From NCBI RefSeq assembly GCF_015711645.1, contig NZ_JABTEX010000002.1, forward strand, positions 1,178,001 to 1,242,000: a DNA stretch of 64,000 nucleotides, read 5' to 3'. Shown here one piece after another: positions 25,372-34,164 of the stretch. A program made the translations under genes and the position numbers. How positions within the stretch are numbered: position 1 is the first letter of the stretch; the number at the start of each line of letters is the position of its first letter. The DNA comes from Planomonospora sp. ID82291 (lineage in GTDB: Bacteria > Actinomycetota > Actinomycetes > Streptosporangiales > Streptosporangiaceae). The notes below the pieces were generated by a model. The model did no database searches. It was not told the origin of the DNA and was given only the letters and a program-made list of their open reading frames with translations.

Positions 25372-26006
25372 GCTCCCGCGACCTCATCCTGTCGCGCGTC
25401 CGCACGGCCGTCGCCGGAGCGCCCGACGCCCCGCGCACCCGGCCCCGCGCGGTGCCGGCCGCGACGGGAGGGCAGACGGCGGAGCGGACGGTGGAACTGT
25501 TCGCCGAACGGGTCGCCGACTACCGGGCCGTCGTCCACGTGGCGGCCCCCGGAGAGGCGGCCGGAGTGATCACGGCGGCGCTCGCCCGCCGGGCGGCCGA
25601 ACGCGTCGTCGTGCCCGAGGGCCTGCCGAAGGAATGGGCGCACGCCGTACGCGCGCACCTGGGCGGCGGCGCGGTGGGGGACGACCCGCCGCTGTCGGCC
25701 GCCGACCTGGACGCCGTCTGCGGAGTGGTCACGGGCTGCGCCGTGGGAATCGCGGAGACCGGAACGATCGTGCTCGACACCGGTCCGGGACAGGGCCGCA
25801 GGGCGCTGACCCTGGTGCCCGACTACCACCTGTGCCTCGTGCGAGCCGGGCAGATCGTGCCGGGGGTGCCCGAGGCGGTGGCCGCCCTCGACCCGGTCAG
25901 ACCGCTGACCTGGATCAGCGGTCCCTCGGCGACCAGCGACATCGAACTCAACCGGGTGGAGGGCGTGCACGGCCCGCGCACGCTGGAGGTCGTCGTCGTC
26001 CGCTGA
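25368..26006 (+). CDS. lutC: L-lactate utilisation protein LutC
   Basis: The 212-residue protein is the LUD-domain subunit LutC, third member of the lactate oxidation operon. Family features are the N-terminal SRDLILSRVRTAV, a central GCAVGIAETGTIVLDTGPGQ and a C-terminal PRPL-type TWISGPSATSDIELNRVEGV, then HGPRTLEVVVV. Its ATG overlaps the lutB TGA (ATGA), completing a three-gene coupled operon. A strong hairpin follows 22 bp after the stop. Confidence 0.93.
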   Translation: MSSRDLILSRVRTAVAGAPDAPRTRPRAVPAATGGQTAERTVELFAERVADYRAVVHVAAPGEAAGVITAALARRAAERVVVPEGLPKEWAHAVRAHLGGGAVGDDPPLSAADLDAVCGVVTGCAVGIAETGTIVLDTGPGQGRRALTLVPDYHLCLVRAGQIVPGVPEAVAALDPVRPLTWISGPSATSDIELNRVEGVHGPRTLEVVVVR

Positions 26007-26028
26007 CGGCCGTCCGCCACGACCCGGA

Positions 26029-26061
26029 CCGGCCGGAGGGGCCGGCGGCTCCTCCGGCCGG
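26029..26061. terminator. Hairpin between lutC and the DUF2795 gene
   Basis: An 11-bp perfect stem, CCGGCCGGAGG/CCTCCGGCCGG, with an 11-nt loop lies between convergent genes. It probably ends transcripts from both sides. No T-run is present, as is common in actinobacteria. Confidence 0.65.
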
Positions 26062-26085
26062 ACGACCTGGGAGGAGGACCGCAGG

Positions 26086-26508
26086 TCAGCCCTGGTTCCG
26101 GTCCTCCGTGCCGTACCCCAGCGCCTGGGCCACGTCCGCCATGTTGGCGAAGGTCGCGTTCGGCAGCGACCGGACGACGGCGATCACCGCGTCCGGGGCG
26201 CCCTGGTCCCGGGCGCGGGCCAGCAGGGCGTCGCGGTCGGCGGGGAACACCCCGGTGCCGCTGATCCACTTGGCCAGGTCGCCGCGACGCTCCACGTCCG
26301 CGGGGCTCATGCCGCGCGGGGCGCCCGGTTCGCGGTCGGCGGGCCGGGACGCCGACCGGGACGGGCCACCCTCTCCGGACGCCGGCATGGGCTCGGGCTC
26401 CTTCCACTCCTCGGCGTGGGTGGTGCCTCCGCCGCGGGTCATCCCCTCGGTCTCGTGCTTCTGCTGCTCGTCCAGTCGCGGACCGTGCTTGGCGCTTCCG
26501 CGTTCCAT
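26086..26508 (-). CDS. DUF2795-domain protein
   Basis: The 140-residue protein has a charged, disordered N-terminal half (many Glu, Gly, Pro, Ser) and a C-terminal DUF2795 domain of about 65 residues: DVERRGDLAKWISGTGVFPA, RARDQGAPDAVIAVVRSL and FANMADVAQALGYG. The domain is widespread in actinobacteria and of unknown function. An interrupted palindrome, GCGGA-ATAA-TCCGC, lies at 26530-26543 just upstream of its start and could be an operator. Confidence 0.8.
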   Translation of the reverse strand: MERGSAKHGPRLDEQQKHETEGMTRGGGTTHAEEWKEPEPMPASGEGGPSRSASRPADREPGAPRGMSPADVERRGDLAKWISGTGVFPADRDALLARARDQGAPDAVIAVVRSLPNATFANMADVAQALGYGTEDRNQG

Positions 26509-26726
26509 CTGGAGCCACCCCTTTCAGCTGCGGAATAATCCGCATCCCTACCCGGCGGCTCCGGGGCAAACATCCGGTCGGCTTCCGCGGCCACCGGCTT
26601 TGACCGGTTCATTCCGTGGGAAGAGGAGCCCGTGACCGCCGTCGGCGGATCGTCGCCGCGCGGGAACCGCATCTGGCCCGATCGCCGCGGGACCGTCACT
26701 CTGGAGGGCGAGGGCGGTGAGCATCG

Positions 26727-27989
26727 GTGATCACAGTTGTCGGGGTCGACGGACGGGCGCTGTCCCCGCTCGCACGGGCCAGGCTGGCGGAGGCCACTGT
26801 GCTGGCCGGGTCCGACCGGCTCCTGGAGCGCGTCCGCCCGCTGCCGGGCGGGGCCCGGGTGGTCGGCGGTCCGCTCGGCAGGGCCGTGGCGGCCCACCGG
26901 GAGTACGGCGGGCGGCTGGTCGTGCTCGCCGGGGGAGATCCCGGGTTCTTCGGCGCGGTCGCGGAACTGCGCGGGCACGGAGTCGTCCCCGAGGTGATCC
27001 CCGCCCCCTCCCTCGTCTCGCAGGCCTTCGCCAGGGCCGGGCTGGCCTGGGAGGACGCCCTGGTCGTGACCGGTGGGCGGCTCGACCGGGTGGCCAACGC
27101 CTGCCGCGCCCACCACAAGGTCGCCGTGCTCGTCGCACCCGGCGTCGGCCCCGCGGAGATCGCCAGAGAGCTCGCCCCCACCACCCCCCGCACCCTGATC
27201 GTCTACGAGGACCTCGGCGGCCCGGACGAGCGGATCACCCACAGCCGGATGGGCGAGGCCACCACGCGGCCGTGGAAGAACCCCGAGGTGGTGCTCGTCC
27301 TGGACCCGCTGCACCGGGGGCCGGACGGACCCGCGTGGGTGGCCGGGGCCCGGACCGGTCCTGCGGGGTGGGCGCGGGACTTCGCCGGCTCCGGCCTCGA
27401 TCCGGTGGTCCGGGCGTTCGTGCTGGCCAGGCTCGGGCCCCGGCTCGGGGACCTGGTCTGGGACGTCGGCGCGGGCGGCGGGGAGATCGCGGTGGAATGC
27501 GCCCTGCTCGGTGCGGCCGTGGTGGCGGTGGAGCCCGAGGAGGAGGCCTGCGCCCGGCTGCGCCGCACCGTGATCGCCCACGGGGTGAAGGTCGCGCTGG
27601 CCCGGGGCCGGGCGCCCGCCGCCCTGGAGCCCCTGGCCGACCCGGACGCCGTCTTCGTCGCCGGGGGAGGGCCCGAGGTGGTGGCGGCGTGCGCGGCCCG
27701 GAGTCCCCGGTCCCTGGTCTGCGCGCTCAGGACGGCCGAGCAGGCCGACAGGGTGCTGGAGGTCCTGCGCGAGCACGGCTACCGGGCCGAGAGCGTGCGG
27801 ATCGCGACGTCCTGGACGACGGGTGGGGAGACCGGAGGGGGAGGGACCGGAGACGACCGCGGGGAGATGGGCGGAAGCGGGGAAGAGGAGACCGGCGGGC
27901 GGGGCGGAGGCCGTCGCCCTCCCGGTCCCGGACCGGTCTTCGTCGTGTGCGCCACCGGCCGCGGCCTGGAGAAGATCATCGATCCGTGA
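26727..27989 (+). CDS. cobL: Precorrin-6Y C5,15-methyltransferase (decarboxylating), CbiET/CobL
   Basis: The 420-residue protein fuses the CbiE tetrapyrrole methylase (MITVVGVDGRALSPLARARL, GGDPGFFGAVAEL) with the CbiT methyltransferase (LVWDVGAGGGEIAVECALLG as the SAM-binding motif). Together they methylate C5 and C15 of precorrin-6 and remove the C12 acetate carboxyl during corrin ring synthesis. A Gly/Glu-rich insertion near residues 370-400 precedes the last strand VFVVCATGRGLEK. The GTG at 26727 begins the family start. I found no B12 riboswitch in the 218 bp upstream. Confidence 0.93.
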   Translation: MITVVGVDGRALSPLARARLAEATVLAGSDRLLERVRPLPGGARVVGGPLGRAVAAHREYGGRLVVLAGGDPGFFGAVAELRGHGVVPEVIPAPSLVSQAFARAGLAWEDALVVTGGRLDRVANACRAHHKVAVLVAPGVGPAEIARELAPTTPRTLIVYEDLGGPDERITHSRMGEATTRPWKNPEVVLVLDPLHRGPDGPAWVAGARTGPAGWARDFAGSGLDPVVRAFVLARLGPRLGDLVWDVGAGGGEIAVECALLGAAVVAVEPEEEACARLRRTVIAHGVKVALARGRAPAALEPLADPDAVFVAGGGPEVVAACAARSPRSLVCALRTAEQADRVLEVLREHGYRAESVRIATSWTTGGETGGGGTGDDRGEMGGSGEEETGGRGGGRRPPGPGPVFVVCATGRGLEKIIDP

Positions 27990-28073
27990 CCTGTCCGGGG
28001 CGAACCATCATCGGATATCCTCGCCAGTCGCCGTTGCGTCATCCCAGGTCAAGGTCATTGGAGTCCTGTTCAC

Positions 28074-28901
28074 ATGAAGCCGCCGCTGCTGCTCATCGGG
28101 CAGGGCTCACTCGATGACGGCGGATCCGCCGAGTTCGGCAGGTTCGTCCACCGGCTCCGATGCCGCCTCGACAAGACCGCCGCCGACGTCTCCGGCGGTT
28201 ACCTCGCCAAGGCCAGACCGCGTCTCAGCGATTCGATCGCCTCACTGGTCGCGCGCGGGCACCACCGGATGGTGGCGCTCCCGCTGAGTCTCGCCGGAGA
28301 CCTGCGGACCGGCACCGAGATCGCCGCCGCGATGGCCCGGGAGCAGGAGCTCCACCCGACGCTCGCCTACGACTACGGTCGCCCCCTGGGGTGCGACCCC
28401 CGCCTGCTGGCGCTGCTCGCCGAGCGGCTGGCCGACGCCGCCGCGGAGGTGCCCCGGCTCCGCCTCGTCGCGGCCGGGGGCGGGCTCCTCGACGAGGGCC
28501 CCGAGGAGATCGGGCTGGGCGAGACCGCCGTGGTGCTGGTCGGCGACGGCTCGGGCGATCCGATGGTCAACGCCGACGTGCACGGGGTCTCGCGCCTGTT
28601 CTGGGAGACCCACGCCCACGCGTACATGACGGTGGAGACCGCCTTCGCCTCGCTGGCCCGGCCGGGCGTCCCGGGCGGGATCGAGCGCTGCCGCCGTCTC
28701 GGGGCCCGGCGGGTGATCGTGCTGCCCTACCTGCTGTTCGCCGGAGGGCTGCTGGAGAGGGTCTGGGGTCAGGCCATGGCCTACGCCGCGGGCCACCCCG
28801 ATCTGGACGTGCGCTGCGCGGAGGCGATCGGCGACTGCGAGGGCCTGGCCGACGTGGTCGTCGAGCGCTACGAGGAGGCGCTCGAACGGGCCGCCCGCTG
28901 A
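28074..28901 (+). CDS. CbiX-like protein with altered chelatase motifs
   Basis: The 275-residue protein has the two-module CbiX (sirohydrochlorin chelatase) fold of actinobacteria: GGYLAKARPRLSDSIASLVA, DYGRPLGCDPRLLALL and CRRLGARRVIVLPYLLFAGG fit well. However, the motifs that carry the metal-binding histidines differ. The usual GHG(T/S)RD is GQGSLDD, the usual AGH near the second site is AGDLRTG, and the usual VGRGSSDP is VGDGSGDP. It sits between cbiET and cobT, so a corrinoid role is likely, but cobalt or iron insertion by the standard mechanism is doubtful. It could be a regulatory or binding paralogue. Confidence 0.75.
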   Translation: MKPPLLLIGQGSLDDGGSAEFGRFVHRLRCRLDKTAADVSGGYLAKARPRLSDSIASLVARGHHRMVALPLSLAGDLRTGTEIAAAMAREQELHPTLAYDYGRPLGCDPRLLALLAERLADAAAEVPRLRLVAAGGGLLDEGPEEIGLGETAVVLVGDGSGDPMVNADVHGVSRLFWETHAHAYMTVETAFASLARPGVPGGIERCRRLGARRVIVLPYLLFAGGLLERVWGQAMAYAAGHPDLDVRCAEAIGDCEGLADVVVERYEEALERAAR

Positions 28902-28957
28902 TCTCCGCGAGAGGACTCCGCGGGGGCTTTGCGCGGCTTCGCGGGAGTTCGCGGAGA
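28902..28957. terminator. Long nested hairpin between cbiX-like gene and cobT
   Basis: TCTCCGCGA (28902-28910) pairs exactly with TCGCGGAGA (28949-28957), and inside these ACTCCGCG pairs with CGCGGGAGT with one bulge. The structure starts immediately after the stop codon. It may terminate or attenuate transcription within the cobalamin block. Confidence 0.6.
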
Positions 28958-28989
28958 CCGCACGGAGACTTTTCCGGGACACTGAGGGC

Positions 28990-30177
28990 ATGACCATCCT
29001 TGAGCAGACCCTCGCAGCGATCCGGCCCGCCGACCCGGAGGCCGTCGCCGAGGCGCGCGCACACCAGGACCGGCTGACCAAGCCCCGAGGTGCGCTGGGC
29101 GCGCTGGAGGAGGTGGCGGTACGGCTCGCCGGCGCCGCCGCCGCCAGCCCGCCGCCGATCCCGGCCCCCGCGGCGCTGGCCATCTTCGCCGCCGACCACG
29201 GCGTCCACGCCCAGGGCGTGAGCCCCTGGCCGCAGGAGGTCACCCAGCAGATGGTGGGCAACTTCCTGGCCGGCGGAGCCGTGGCCAACGCCTTCGCCGC
29301 CCAGGTCGGCGCCACCGTGACGGTCGTGGACGTCGGCGTCGCCGCCGACCTGCCCCCCGCCCCGAACCTGATCGTCGACAAGGTCGCGTACGGCACGGCG
29401 GACCTGTCCGAGGGCCCGGCGATGACCCCGGCGCAGGCCGTGTCCGCGCTGGAGGCCGGCATCGCGGTGGCCCGCCGCCTGGTGGACCAGGGAGCCCGCT
29501 GCCTGGTCACCGGGGACATGGGCATCGCCAACACCACCGCCTCCGCCGCCCTGATCTGCGCGTTCACCGGCCGGGACGCGGCCGAGGCGACCGGCCGGGG
29601 GACCGGGGTCGACGACGCGACCCTCGCCAGGAAGGTGGAGGTCGTCCGCCGGGCGCTGCTGGTCAACGGACTGGCCGGCCCGGCGGGCGGCGCGGTCCGG
29701 ACGGACGGGCGGTCCGGGGAGGCGGGGGACGGGCGGGCCCCGGCCGCCGACGCGGCCACCGCGTCGTCACCGGCCGGCGGACCTCCCGCCGGTGACGTGC
29801 TCACCGGGCCGGCGCTGAGGACGCTCGCGGCGGTCGGCGGCCTGGAGCACGCGGCGATCGCCGGGTTCGTCCTGGGAGCCGCGTCGCTGCGGGTGCCGGT
29901 CATCCTGGACGGGGTGATCGCGGGATCGGCCGCCCTGGCCGCCGCGGCGCTCGCCCCCGCCGCGGTGGACCACTGCGTGGCCGGGCACCGCTCGGCCGAG
30001 CCCGGCCACGCCCTCGCCCTCGCCCATCTCGGTCTGCGTCCCCTGGTCGAGCTGGAACTCCGCCTCGGCGAGGGAACCGGCGGGCTGCTGGCCCACCCCC
30101 TCGTGTGCGCGGCGGTCCGGGTGATGCACGAGGTGGCGACCTTCGACTCGGCGGGGGTCACCGAGAAGGACGCCTGA
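28990..30177 (+). CDS. cobT: Nicotinate-nucleotide-dimethylbenzimidazole phosphoribosyltransferase CobT
   Basis: CobT activates the lower ligand dimethylbenzimidazole by transferring phosphoribose from nicotinate mononucleotide. The 395-residue protein shows AIFAADHGVHAQGVSPWPQE, GDMGIANTTASAALI, GRGTGVDD and the catalytic-Glu motif RLGEGTGG near the C-terminus. A Gly/Ala/Pro-rich insertion at about residues 235-265 lengthens it over the usual 350 residues. It belongs with the other corrinoid genes upstream and cysG downstream. Confidence 0.93.
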   Translation: MTILEQTLAAIRPADPEAVAEARAHQDRLTKPRGALGALEEVAVRLAGAAAASPPPIPAPAALAIFAADHGVHAQGVSPWPQEVTQQMVGNFLAGGAVANAFAAQVGATVTVVDVGVAADLPPAPNLIVDKVAYGTADLSEGPAMTPAQAVSALEAGIAVARRLVDQGARCLVTGDMGIANTTASAALICAFTGRDAAEATGRGTGVDDATLARKVEVVRRALLVNGLAGPAGGAVRTDGRSGEAGDGRAPAADAATASSPAGGPPAGDVLTGPALRTLAAVGGLEHAAIAGFVLGAASLRVPVILDGVIAGSAALAAAALAPAAVDHCVAGHRSAEPGHALALAHLGLRPLVELELRLGEGTGGLLAHPLVCAAVRVMHEVATFDSAGVTEKDA

Positions 30178-30225
30178 CCTGCGGAAGCCGCCGGGTGAAC
30201 GCCGGTCGGCGGCGGTCGCGCGTCT

Positions 30226-30253
30226 GCTTCACTCTTGTTAACACGGGTGAAGC
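30226..30253. promoter_or_regulatory. Inverted repeat upstream of cysG
   Basis: GCTTCAC (30226-30232) and GTGAAGC (30247-30253) are perfect arms around a 14-bp centre containing GTTAAC. It lies 80 bp before the cysG start in the 156-bp gap after cobT. The size and symmetry suit a regulator binding site, but the regulator is unknown. Confidence 0.45.
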
Positions 30254-30333
30254 AAACGACGCGCCGTGAGCCGGTAGGTTTACCTCCTAACGCACGCGCG
30301 TCACCATTCGTCGTGAACGGGAGATCTGTCGTC

Positions 30334-31569
30334 ATGTCGTCGCCCTATCTGCTCGGCCTGCGTCTCTCCGGGCGGCGGGTGCTCGTCGTGGGCGGAGGTC
30401 GCGTCGCCCAGCGGCGGGTGCCGGCTCTGCTCGACGCCGGCGCCCTGGTCACCATCGTCTCCACGAGCGTCACGCACGCCCTCGACGATCTCATCGCGAC
30501 CGGCCGCGTGACCTGGGAGGCCAGGCCGTACCAGGTCGGCGACCTGGACGGCGCCTGGCTGGTGCACGCCTGCACCGACGACCGGGCGGTGAACGCGGCG
30601 GTGGCCGCCGAGGCCGAGGCCAAGCGGATCTGGTGCGTGCGCGCCGACGACAAGGAGGCGTCGGCCGCGTGGACCCCGGCCAGCGGACGGGTGGACGAGA
30701 TCGGGGTGGCGATCACCGCGGGCGGTGACCCGCGGCGGGCGGCGGGGATCCGGGACGCCGTGGTGGAAGCGCTCCGCGACGGCACCGTCGACGCCCGGCG
30801 CAACCGGACCAAGCCGGTCGGGGTGGCGCTGGTCGGAGGGGGCCCGGGCGACCCGGGTCTGATCACGGTCCGCGGGCGGCAGCTGCTCGCCCAGGCCGAC
30901 GTGGTCGTGGCCGACCGGCTGGCCCCGCAGGCCCTGCTCGACGAACTCTCGCCGGACGTCGAGCTGATCGACGCGGCGAAGATCCCCTACGGCCGCTACC
31001 TGGCCCAGGAGAAGATCAACGAACTGCTGGTCGAGCACGCCCGGCAGGGCAGGTTCGTCGTCCGGCTCAAGGGCGGCGACCCGTTCGTCTTCGGCCGCGG
31101 TGGCGAGGAGATGCTCGCCTGCGCCCGCGAGGGGATCCCGGTCGTCGTCGTCCCGGGGATCACCAGCCCGGTGGCGGTGCCCGCCGCGGCGGGCGTGCCG
31201 GTCACGCACCGCGGGGTGAGCCAGGAGTTCCACGTCGTCTCGGTGCACGTCCCGCCGGGTGACGAGCGGTCCACGGTCGACTGGCCGAACCTGGCCCGAT
31301 CGGCGGGAACGCTGGTGCTCATGATGGCCGTCGAGCGGATCGCGGTGATCGCCGAAACACTGGTCCGCGAGGGACGTTCGCCGGAAACTCCCGTAATGGT
31401 GGTACAGGACGGTACTCTTCCCACCCAGCGTGCCGTTCGCGCCACGCTGTCCACCGTGGCGGAGCGGGTGACCGCGGCGGGGATCCGGCCACCGGCGATC
31501 GTGGTCGTCGGCGACGTCGTGAAAGTCGGCCAGGAGGTCGAGATGGTTCGAGCGGAGCGGGTGCCGTGA
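30334..31569 (+). CDS. cysG: Siroheme synthase CysG (precorrin-2 dehydrogenase/ferrochelatase + uroporphyrinogen-III methyltransferase)
   Basis: The 411-residue fusion has an N-terminal NAD-binding CysG-B-type domain (VLVVGGGRVAQRRVPALLDA) and a C-terminal SUMT domain (VGGGPGDPGLITVRGRQLL, RLKGGDPFVFGRGGEE, VPGITSPVAVPAAAGVPVTH). It makes precorrin-2, the branch point to cobalamin, and can go on to siroheme for sulfite and nitrite reductases. It supplies the corrinoid pathway encoded just upstream. The ATG at 30334 has GGGAGA nearby. Its stop overlaps the next gene's GTG by 4 bases. Confidence 0.92.
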   Translation: MSSPYLLGLRLSGRRVLVVGGGRVAQRRVPALLDAGALVTIVSTSVTHALDDLIATGRVTWEARPYQVGDLDGAWLVHACTDDRAVNAAVAAEAEAKRIWCVRADDKEASAAWTPASGRVDEIGVAITAGGDPRRAAGIRDAVVEALRDGTVDARRNRTKPVGVALVGGGPGDPGLITVRGRQLLAQADVVVADRLAPQALLDELSPDVELIDAAKIPYGRYLAQEKINELLVEHARQGRFVVRLKGGDPFVFGRGGEEMLACAREGIPVVVVPGITSPVAVPAAAGVPVTHRGVSQEFHVVSVHVPPGDERSTVDWPNLARSAGTLVLMMAVERIAVIAETLVREGRSPETPVMVVQDGTLPTQRAVRATLSTVAERVTAAGIRPPAIVVVGDVVKVGQEVEMVRAERVP

Positions 31570-34019
31570 AGTCGGCTGCCGACAGGCCCGTGCACCCGGC
31601 GGAGGGCGGCCGCAGGTTCGACGCCGTCCGCCCGGAGGGACCGGAGGGCGCCTTCCCGGACCACGCGGAGACCCTCGGGGAGCAGACGCTGACCTTCCAG
31701 GCGATCCGCGCCGGCGAGGACGGCGAGGACGACGCGTCCCCCGGCGCCGCGGCGACGGAGACCGCCGGAGCGCCGTCCGCCGATCCCGCGGCGGGCGACG
31801 GTGAGGCCGCCGAGGCCGCCCCCGCCGGAGAGCGTTCCGCGGCGACGGCTCCCGCGGACGGGCACTCCGGCGGTGAGCGTTCCGATGGGGCCGGAGTTCC
31901 GAACGGGCGCCCCGAGGACGAGGATCCCGGGGAGGCGGCCTCCGGGCATGCGGACGGCTCCGCGGACGCGAACGGTCCGGACATCTCGAACGACTCGAAG
32001 GGGCCGGACGGTCCGGATTTCCCGGACGATCCGGATGACGCGGACGGCTCGGACGTCCCGGGTGACGCCGATGGCGCGGACGACGACCCGGATGGTGGGG
32101 ACGATCCGGATGTCCCGGACGGCTCCGCGGACACGGACGGCGACCCGGATGGTGGGGACGATCCGGATGTCCCGGACGGCTCCGCGGACACGGACGGCGA
32201 CCCGGATGGTGGGGACGATCCGGATGTCCCGGACGGCTCCGCGGACACGGACGGCGACGCGGTGGTGGTGGTCGCGGACGAGGACGGGTCCGAGGAGGAG
32301 AGCGGTGCGGCCCCCGAGAAGCGGGTGCAGGAGAAGCCGCTGCCCGACGAGGTCTCCGAGGCGCTGACCGAGGCGCTCGCGGCACTGCGCGGCAGCGTCA
32401 CCGATCTCGTCTTCGGCCTGGACCTGCCCGGGGTGGAGGAGGCCAGGAAGGCCAGAGCGGAGATCCTGGCCCAGCTCGACGACTACGTGATCCCCCGGAT
32501 CCACATGAGCACCGCGCCGGCGCTCATCGTCGTCGCGGGATCCACCGGGGCCGGCAAGTCCACCCTGCTCAACACCCTGGCCAACGCCAACGTCAGTCCC
32601 ACCGGCGTGCGCCGGCCGACCACCGGCACCCCCGTCCTGGCCTGCCACCCCGACGACCGCGAGTGGTTCGCCGAGGGCGGTCCGCTGGGCAGCCTGGAGC
32701 GGAGGGAGGCCGCCGAGCCCGGGACGGCACCGGACGGGCTGGTGCTCGTCTCCACCGAGCGGCTGCCTCCGGGCGTGGCGCTGCTCGACACCCCCGACAT
32801 CGACTCGGTGGTGGAGGCGCACCACGAGATCGCCCACCGCATGCTCGACGCGGCCGACCTGTGGATCTTCGTCACCACCGCGGCCCGGTACGCCGACGCC
32901 CCGGCCTGGCGGCTGCTCCGGCTGGCCAAGGAGCGCGGCGCCCGGCTGGCGATCGTGCTCTCCCGGGTCCCGGCCAGGTCGCGCGAGGTGGTCACCAAGC
33001 ACTTCGTGCGCATGCTCACCGAGTACGGCCTCGGCCAGGTCGACCGCTTCGTCATCAACGAGAGCACGGCCGCCGACGGGATGCTGCCCGACCACGAGGT
33101 CACCGAGCTCAGGCTCTGGCTGACCGAGCTGTCGGTGGACGACCGGCGGCGGGCGCAGGCCGTACAGGCGACGCTGGCCGGGGTGCTCGACAGCTTCCGG
33201 GCCCGCGTCCCCGCCCTGGCCAGGCAGCTGGAGGTCCAGCTGGCCCTGCGCGCCGACCTGCGGGGCGACGTGGACGCCGCGTACGGCGGGGCGATGGCCG
33301 AGATCGACGAGGCGACGCGGAACGGTTCCCTGCTCCGCGGCGAGGTGCTGGCCCGGTGGCAGGACTTCATCGGGTCGGGCGACCTCATGCGGACCCTGCA
33401 CCTGCGCAAGCCCGGCAGGTTCGCCGGGAAGGCGAGCCGGCAGGGTCCCGAGCGGCTCAGCGCGCTGAAGACCGCGCTCCGGGCCGGCCTGGAGGCGGTC
33501 GTGGTCTCCGCCGCCCAGCGCGCCGCCGAGGAGACCGTGTCGCGCTGGCTGAACCGGCCCGGGGCGGGGGAGGCCCTGGCCGTCGCGCCGGGCCTCGGCG
33601 AGCCCTCCGACGACCTGCCGCGCCGGGCCGGGCGGGCCGTGGCGGCCTGGCAGGACCACCTCGTCGGACTGATCCGCACGGAGGGCGTGACCAAGCGGTC
33701 GGTGGCCCGAGTGGTCTCGTTCGACGCCGAGTCCCTGGCGCTGATCCTCACGATCGGGATGTTCGGCTACGGCACCGCCGAGATCGAGGTCGCGGGCAAG
33801 AGCGCCCTGCCGCAGCGGCTGCTGCACGCGCTGCTCGGCGCGGAGTCCCTGCGCAGCATCAGCGCCAAGGCCCGCAGCGATCTGCGCACCCGGATCGGCA
33901 CGCTGTTCGACGACGAGGTCTGGCGCTACGTCCAGGTCCTCGACGGCGCGGGCATCCCCGACGAAGCCGCCGCCACCCGTCTCTACCAGGCCATGTACAA
34001 CCTTGAGGTCGCCCGATGA
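31566..34019 (+). CDS. dynA: Dynamin-like GTPase, DynA type, with acidic repeat N-terminus
   Basis: The 817-residue protein has an N-terminal region of about 270 residues dominated by Asp, Gly and Pro, then a GTPase with P-loop VVAGSTGAGKSTLLNTL, the switch segment TGVRRPTTGTPV, G3 motif LLDTPDIDSV and a Ser-Arg-Val type G4 region, followed by long helices. It resembles the first of the paired bacterial dynamins of Streptomyces (DynA/DynB), which stabilise FtsZ rings during sporulation septation. No clear membrane helix is seen, apart from a weak LALILTIGMFGYG. The start overlaps cysG. The DynA label rests on pairing and fold. Confidence 0.75.
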   Translation: MKSAADRPVHPAEGGRRFDAVRPEGPEGAFPDHAETLGEQTLTFQAIRAGEDGEDDASPGAAATETAGAPSADPAAGDGEAAEAAPAGERSAATAPADGHSGGERSDGAGVPNGRPEDEDPGEAASGHADGSADANGPDISNDSKGPDGPDFPDDPDDADGSDVPGDADGADDDPDGGDDPDVPDGSADTDGDPDGGDDPDVPDGSADTDGDPDGGDDPDVPDGSADTDGDAVVVVADEDGSEEESGAAPEKRVQEKPLPDEVSEALTEALAALRGSVTDLVFGLDLPGVEEARKARAEILAQLDDYVIPRIHMSTAPALIVVAGSTGAGKSTLLNTLANANVSPTGVRRPTTGTPVLACHPDDREWFAEGGPLGSLERREAAEPGTAPDGLVLVSTERLPPGVALLDTPDIDSVVEAHHEIAHRMLDAADLWIFVTTAARYADAPAWRLLRLAKERGARLAIVLSRVPARSREVVTKHFVRMLTEYGLGQVDRFVINESTAADGMLPDHEVTELRLWLTELSVDDRRRAQAVQATLAGVLDSFRARVPALARQLEVQLALRADLRGDVDAAYGGAMAEIDEATRNGSLLRGEVLARWQDFIGSGDLMRTLHLRKPGRFAGKASRQGPERLSALKTALRAGLEAVVVSAAQRAAEETVSRWLNRPGAGEALAVAPGLGEPSDDLPRRAGRAVAAWQDHLVGLIRTEGVTKRSVARVVSFDAESLALILTIGMFGYGTAEIEVAGKSALPQRLLHALLGAESLRSISAKARSDLRTRIGTLFDDEVWRYVQVLDGAGIPDEAAATRLYQAMYNLEVAR
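32085..32255 (+). repeat. Three perfect 57-bp repeats in the DynA-type gene
   Basis: Units 32085-32141, 32142-32198 and 32199-32255 are identical at DNA level and encode the 19-residue unit DPDGGDDPDVPDGSADTDG. They lie inside the acidic N-terminal extension, which also has looser DPDD/ADGSD repeats before them. Perfect identity implies recent expansion or gene conversion. Confidence 0.95.
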
Positions 34020-34164
34020 GGAGTGAGCCCCGTGCCGCGCGCGCCGGAACCGCCGTGCGCGCATCCGTCATGACGGCCCGCCGGGCGCGCGGGACCCGGA
34101 CCGTCCGGCCGGCGGCTCCCCCGCGGGCCGCGGGCCGTACCGCGAACGAGGGACGATAGCGACG

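Noticed and set aside
26509-26726. Possible cobalamin riboswitch upstream of cbiET
   Set aside because: I looked for the B12-box GCCACTG-like core and surrounding helices on the coding strand and did not find them.
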